Of a stretch of 64,000 nucleotides of DNA, positions 58,993-64,000 are shown piece by piece. Numbering within the stretch: the first letter of the stretch is position 1; every line of letters begins with the position of its first letter. Source of the stretch: Branchiostoma floridae. Lineage: Eukaryota > Chordata > Leptocardii > Amphioxiformes > Branchiostomatidae. Under the pieces are notes generated by a model. The model saw nothing but the letters and a program-made list of their open reading frames with translations, searched no databases and was not told the DNA's origin. Made by a program: the position numbers and the translations under genes. The DNA is taken from positions 11,618,851 to 11,682,850 of the forward strand of contig NC_049993.1 in the NCBI RefSeq assembly GCF_000003815.2, in the 5' to 3' direction.

Positions 58993-61900
58993 ATGGAGAA
59001 AGTCGTCCGTCGCGTGTGTGAAAGCCGATGGGGAGCGTTGCTTATCGGCGCCGTCATCGGGAGCTGTGTGACTCAGCTCTTTACCGCCGCGCCGAGAGTT
59101 CCTCACACCACAGAACTCCGTACATCTTCCTCCAGAAGCCCCGCATGGCTGTTACGAACCCAAGAAAGTCAGAGTAAGTCAGTGTGGTCTGAATACATCA
59201 AAGATCCCCAATCGAAGGAAGAAAAGTGAGTTTCTCCACTTTGTCATGGATTTTTCTCGATGAACTTGGCGTTTAAAGCTGTTCACCTTTTCTCTCCGAT
59301 TGTTCAAGAGAGTTTTTTTGCGTAATTAATGTAAAGTGCTATAATTCTTCTAAATGGTAAATAATTGCACAATCAACATTGTGACCAGTGTAAGTTATCT
59401 AAATGTGTACATAACCAAGCATAGATTATGTAAATGTAGAAATCATTTACATATCATGGAGATATAAGGTCTCCGAACTCTTGTTATTTCATGTAGCAAG
59501 TGGCAGGACAGAGATGTAGAGACTGGTCACCACATGATCCCACATGTGTAAGAATACGTAGAGCAGTAGTTTGTTAGGCTACTTCCTGGTCATTCAAAGG
59601 AAAACATTATTTTCTTGTACATTTTACCTTTCAAATTTATCATGAACTTCATACAGATTGCCGAGAAAGATCCTGCTGGACTGCGGTGCTAACGTGGCGT
59701 CCACAGTCCAGTTGTTTCGGGAGACCTACCCAGACGGTCAGGACTTCATCATACACTCCTTCGAGATAGACGAGAGGCTGGCGCCGTTCTTCGCGCCGTA
59801 CCCGAACCACGTGCTACACTGTCCCACTGGGGTGTCCATCAAGGACGGTGTGTAGGGAGAGGGTGGGAGGGGGTTGTTTGTATCTATGGTCAGGGGACAC
59901 AGTATTTATTCGCAAGCCGAACCCGTCCATGACACAGTTACATAAATGAAGTAGTACGGATAAAATTGCTCAATAACGGCTAGATCTAGAAAGTCTTATT
60001 TGAGAGGCAGCCAGATATAACCTGTGCTGCGTAGTCAAGGAATATGTCGACTTTTAGACTGTAGGATTAATCGGTTTGAATTGAGAAGGTTCTCCATTTT
60101 GCTGCACCATGAAAATGCGCCTCATGATCACCAAGCAACTGTTTTTCTATGGAGAGCCGGCTGAAGTTATTTGACCTTCACGTAGTGGCGTTTCTGCGTG
60201 GGCGTAAGAGGGCGATGCGCGGACAGATTTGTTTAAAAAAAAAAAATTTTAGATGGAACCCTAACTCAAATATACTCATTTTGGATATTCCTCCTAGTGC
60301 ACCCTTGCATGTCGCGTGGAAGCAAAAATATCCCCCATGAAGAAATGTTTCCGTACACACCCAGAAAAAATCAACAAACTAATTTGGTACTCGGAAAACA
60401 TAGCTTAGAAGGCAGGAAAAGATTCAACAAGGGGAACTATGCGTATGTTAGCGATAAATAGATTCATGACTAATACTTGTGATGATCATTTTATGTTGCC
60501 GAAGGCATCATAATAAGTTTATTGTGCTTGTGTTAAAATTTTCTTGATGTGACGTGTATTGTTTTCTCCCTGAGTTGAGATCCTGGAAACATGTTTTTCA
60601 TGTGAATCGTGGACCTTGTTCGAGCCAGGAAACATGACGGCGTACTCGGAGTCAGCCTGGTCCCCGGATAAAGGAAAGAACAACCGCAGAGACATGCAGT
60701 GGGGAGGGGGGTCACTCTTTGCTTTTGATGATGAGAAAGCAGACACCGAGACGGGAGGCAGACGGAAGTTGTCTCATCACCGGACGGTGCCGACAGTCGA
60801 CCTGTCCCGCTGGATTCAGGAAAACACGGCGGTGGAAGACTACGTCATCTTCAAGCTTGACGTGGAGGGTGCCGAGTACGACATCTTAAAGAAGATGCTG
60901 GAGGACGGGACCTTCAAGTGGGTGGACAAGTAAGTCTCGTGCTTCTCTCAAGTTAAGTATTCATTCTCTTGCTTTTACCCACTTGCAGAAGTCAGAAAGT
61001 GTAACATTTTGACAACATCTGGATAATCAAAGCATGATAATGTTGCTTTCGGTCGAGCGAGCAATGAGAGATGATGTCGTTTGTACTTATGCTACAACTT
61101 GCTACATTTATAAAGACATGATTACATTTATGTTTAAAGGGAGGATTATTTGCTATCTTTTTGCTAGGTCTCTGATCATTTGTTTTGATTGAAAGCAGCT
61201 TACATTTTCTATAAAGTAGATGAATGTGTTTCTGAATTGTTATTAACCATTATTAGTTAAGTCTGTAGGGTTTCCGAACTACGATGTGTCTTTGTGCCAC
61301 ATATAGCTGGCCCAAAACCAGCACACCTTTGTCCATGAAGAATGTACTTAACTTTCAGCTTTTGTTTTACGTCAGATATTACGGCGAGTTTCACCGCTGG
61401 CAACCGGTAACAGGCTGGGATAAGGAAGAGAAGGCAAACCTCGTGTCAGACGTAAAGACGAAAGGCAAACCTATGATAAGTTGGGCGGCTGAAGTCAGGA
61501 ACTACGGAGACTTTAACACCATGCACCCTCCATTGGTGAGTAGTGACTGAGTGCCAAAGGATTATTCCAAGAAATACATCTTAAAGCAGTTTGAAATTCA
61601 AGCTTCATCCTACACATAGTTAATTTTTGCCACAGAAAGCTGTCTCATGATTTTATAATAAAGGAGCAAGCGTTAACGTTAGGTCCGTTGTTGTTTAAGT
61701 TGAGATGATCAGGCCGAAACGGTTAACCATAGATTGGCCGGCAGAGCTCAAGGTTACGAAAAAGTAAGTAGTAAGGGGCTGTAACCGGCTGTTACTAGTA
61801 TATGCTTAATGCCATTTCAAAGTCACGCCATGTTGTTTTATCCAAGGCATCCGAGAGTTTTGTAGGCTCTCCGGGCACGGTCTACTCCAGCTGCTCGGCG

Positions 61901-63020
61901 CCCCCCTCGGGTACCCCCCGCCTGGCGCTGGCTGTTCTAGTCGGTATGAACGTCAAGGCCGCGCACAAGTTGGTACAGACAATAGCAGCTCATTCCAGCA
62001 GGATGCCGGTCACACTCTTCCTCTATGGAGACTTCGTGGAAACGTTTCCGGAACTGGTGACGGAATGGGCCAAAACTTTCACAATAGGCATGCGCGAGGT
62101 GAGGCTTGTCTGTGTCAAATATGCCATTATGCTGCATGTGAATAGTGCTGTTCAAGGGAATGTTGTTGAATTTGGAAAAAGGTCTTGATACTAGTATAGA
62201 ACAAAAAAAAAATAGTTTTTATGATTGAAATCTATCAATCTTTCCAACTATCTATCTAAATGTCTGTACTTATGTCTAAGTAAATCGAGATACAAAATTA
62301 TAGATGCACAAGTACGTCTGGTTCACAACGATTCTCCTAACATGAAGATTTTTCCCTGCAGAACCAACCATTTCCGCTAGGGCACTTTACGATGCAGGCA
62401 TCGCCCTGGATCCGGACGGGGCTAGTCAGTGCCATACAGCGTCTGAGCGAAGTGGACATACAGACAGCTTACTACTTACCCGAGAACGTGACAGACACCG
62501 TAATAAACGAAGCCAAGTCTCGGGGTTTGAGGATCATCCAGCCGACAGCTCGCTTCCCTCCAACCGATGGTATTTTTCTTCAATTTTTAAACTTGTTTTG
62601 TGCGCATGTTCGAAAATAGTAAAGATGATTTTCATGTAGTTTCTTGACGCAATGTTAGAGTTCTAACAAAACATAGTGATTCCGAATCCTTGTAGAAGCT
62701 TCATACAGCTAAAGAAGGATCTAATATGTATATCCTAGCACAAACATCGTCCCATATGGCATATGTTGAAACGTTTTTCCCTTTCATTTTGTAAAACAGA
62801 TAAATGGCTTCTTTCTGTTGAAAACTACTACAAGTACAGAGATGTGGAGAGGACTCCCAAAGCTCTCCGCGTCATCACACAACAACTGGACAACAAGGGA
62901 GGCATCGTCAGTCTGGACTCGGACCACCCGGACAGTTACATGAGTTCAGTCTTCCTCATGGACTATTTGGTGGAGAAGTCCGGTTATAATCTAGTCAGCA
63001 TTGTGGGGTGTTTGGAGTAG
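58993..63020 (+). CDS. Membrane-anchored FkbM-type methyltransferase fused to NodB-like domain, copy 2
   Basis: Exons: 58993-59225, 59657-59847, 60629-60929, 61376-61535, 61847-62098, 62362-62569, 62800-63020; all AG/GT, closing to 521 residues (535 if the in-frame ATG at 58951 is used). Residues 13-33 form a single membrane anchor near the N-terminus (type II topology, likely Golgi/ER lumen). Residues 79-295 look like a FkbM (Methyltransf_21) domain: LLDCGAN (84-90, SAM-binding motif), then KLDVEGAE (217-224, family signature). Residues about 310-521 resemble a carbohydrate-esterase-4/NodB fold: PRLALAVLVG (motif 1 site), TLFLYGDFVETFPELV, AYYLPENVTDTVINEAKSRG (motif 3 site), GGIVSLDSDHPDSY and the end SGYNLVSIVGCL. 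The catalytic TFDD and HxxxH are not conserved, so this half may be a glycan-binding pseudoenzyme. Substrate unknown. Confidence 0.82.
60100..60370. repeat. Possible dispersed repeat in copy 2 intron 2
   Basis: A distinct stretch with 'gcgtgggcgtaagagggcga', a run of A, and 'ctagtgcacccttgcatgtc', flanked by plain AT-rich intron. Its counterpart in copy 1 is not visible. I cannot define its ends. Confidence 0.3.
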
Positions 63021-64000
63021 TTGTTGCATTGTTACTTTTGTTGTATGCAATCTATACCTTCATGGAAATGGTGGTGGATGGTAGCAACAACAATTGCCTC
63101 CAATAGTGGATATCTGCCTTGTTTATGCAAGCTGGTAGAATAGTAATGAACAATTAAGACAAGTTAAATATGCCTTCAATGTACACTGGTGTATCATAGT
63201 GTAGTGACTTCCTCTCAGTACGATACATTTACCACGTGCCTGTATCAAATTGCATAGCCAGTTTTGCTGTGTGCTCGACCGTATGTGAAGGTTATTTGTA
63301 TTTAATAGGCTATTTTTTGTATGTTCTGTCTTGTCAATATGTTCTACAAAGTAGCTTAGAACAGACCACTGAAAGGCAGAAATGTTATGGTGCATCATTA
63401 GAACATTACTTCATTAGCAATGAACTGTTGTCGCGGCGTGTTACATTTTATGGCTTTATTTGTTGCATATTTCTTATATGTGCCAATGAAGAGCTGTCCA
63501 GTTGCAACTTGCCCATCGTTCACCATTACAGATTGTTAGTGCTCTCAATTAGTCTCACACAATAATGATTGGTATTAAAATGTTTCAAGTACAACACGCC
63601 TCTAGCGCTTTTATGCTAAAGTACAACGGGCTTCTAATCCGATCCTTAAATGCAAATGTTGAAGGTAAGTCCCATTTAATGAGTTCTTGCAAATACGTTC
63701 GGTCAACAGAAACGGCTGCGCCACTGTATAAAGCTAGCTGTTGTTATATGGTGTCACGCAAGATGGCGTTAAATCACACTAATACTCCGTGTGCAAATGT
63801 TGACGGAAAAGATTGTGCGGCATTAGAAAGAACGATTCCACGTCTGGATGTGTAGTTTCTTTTGCAAAGACTTTAAGTTAAACCCAGGTTTACAATCCCT
63901 TTCAAGACACTAATAACAAAGGAAACTACCAACGTCCCGGTTTTCTGAGTGAAAGGGGTTCAGTCAATTACATGAACGATGACGCACATGGGGGGGGGGG
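63021..64000. other. Flank downstream of copy 2
   Basis: AT-rich with no supported exon. Open frames at 63236-63565 and 63565-63855 show no domain or splice context. The window ends in a poly-G run. Confidence 0.5.

Overview
This window looks like a draft-assembly scaffold from a cephalochordate (lancelet, Branchiostoma type). The genes have many short exons with GT-AG introns. The proteins resemble vertebrate single-copy orthologues with deuterostome-specific content (calcyphosine-like proteins, a TLDc-GTPase of the IFI44 type). The introns are full of short inverted-repeat (MITE-like) elements and tRNA-derived SINE pieces. Species is inferred, not proven. Exon boundaries were built by hand from splice sites and reading phase, and most genes close into one continuous reading frame.

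Layout. 1-1974: downstream DNA with a SINE. 1975-7457 (minus): MTAP, 7 exons, with a MULE-like transposon in intron 1. 7458-8391: shared head-to-head promoter. 8392-13630 (plus): calcyphosine-like gene 1 (CAPSL type) with two alternative terminal exons. 15228-18702 (plus): calcyphosine gene 2 (CAPS type, short N-terminus). 21358-23668 (plus): calcyphosine-like gene 3. 23669-28820: gene-poor. 28821-39716 (minus): glucosidase II beta subunit (PRKCSH), 16 exons, whose last intron carries a 1.55-kb near-perfect palindrome flanked by TTAA. 40833-45415 (plus): IFI44/IFI44L-like TLDc-GTPase, 8 coding exons. 45416-48108: repeats. 48109-56003 and 58993-63020 (plus): two tandem copies of a gene joining a membrane anchor, a FkbM-type methyltransferase domain and a C-terminal polysaccharide-deacetylase (NodB)-like domain that seems to lack its catalytic residues. 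In copy 1 the two middle exons are missing, and a 3.5-kb contig of very different base composition, bounded by two 100-N gaps, sits in their place.

How the genes relate. The three calcyphosine genes share the same exon phases and are a tandem family. Genes 1 and 3 have RFX (X-box)-like sites upstream, which fits the known link of CAPS/CAPSL to ciliated cells; gene 2 instead has CRE, CCAAT and TATA-like elements. MTAP (methionine salvage), PRKCSH (ER glycoprotein quality control) and the IFI44-like gene are otherwise unrelated neighbours. The most novel-looking system is the FkbM + NodB-like fusion family. The most testable regulatory idea is the terminal-exon switch in calcyphosine-like gene 1, which changes position 9 of the fourth EF-hand loop.
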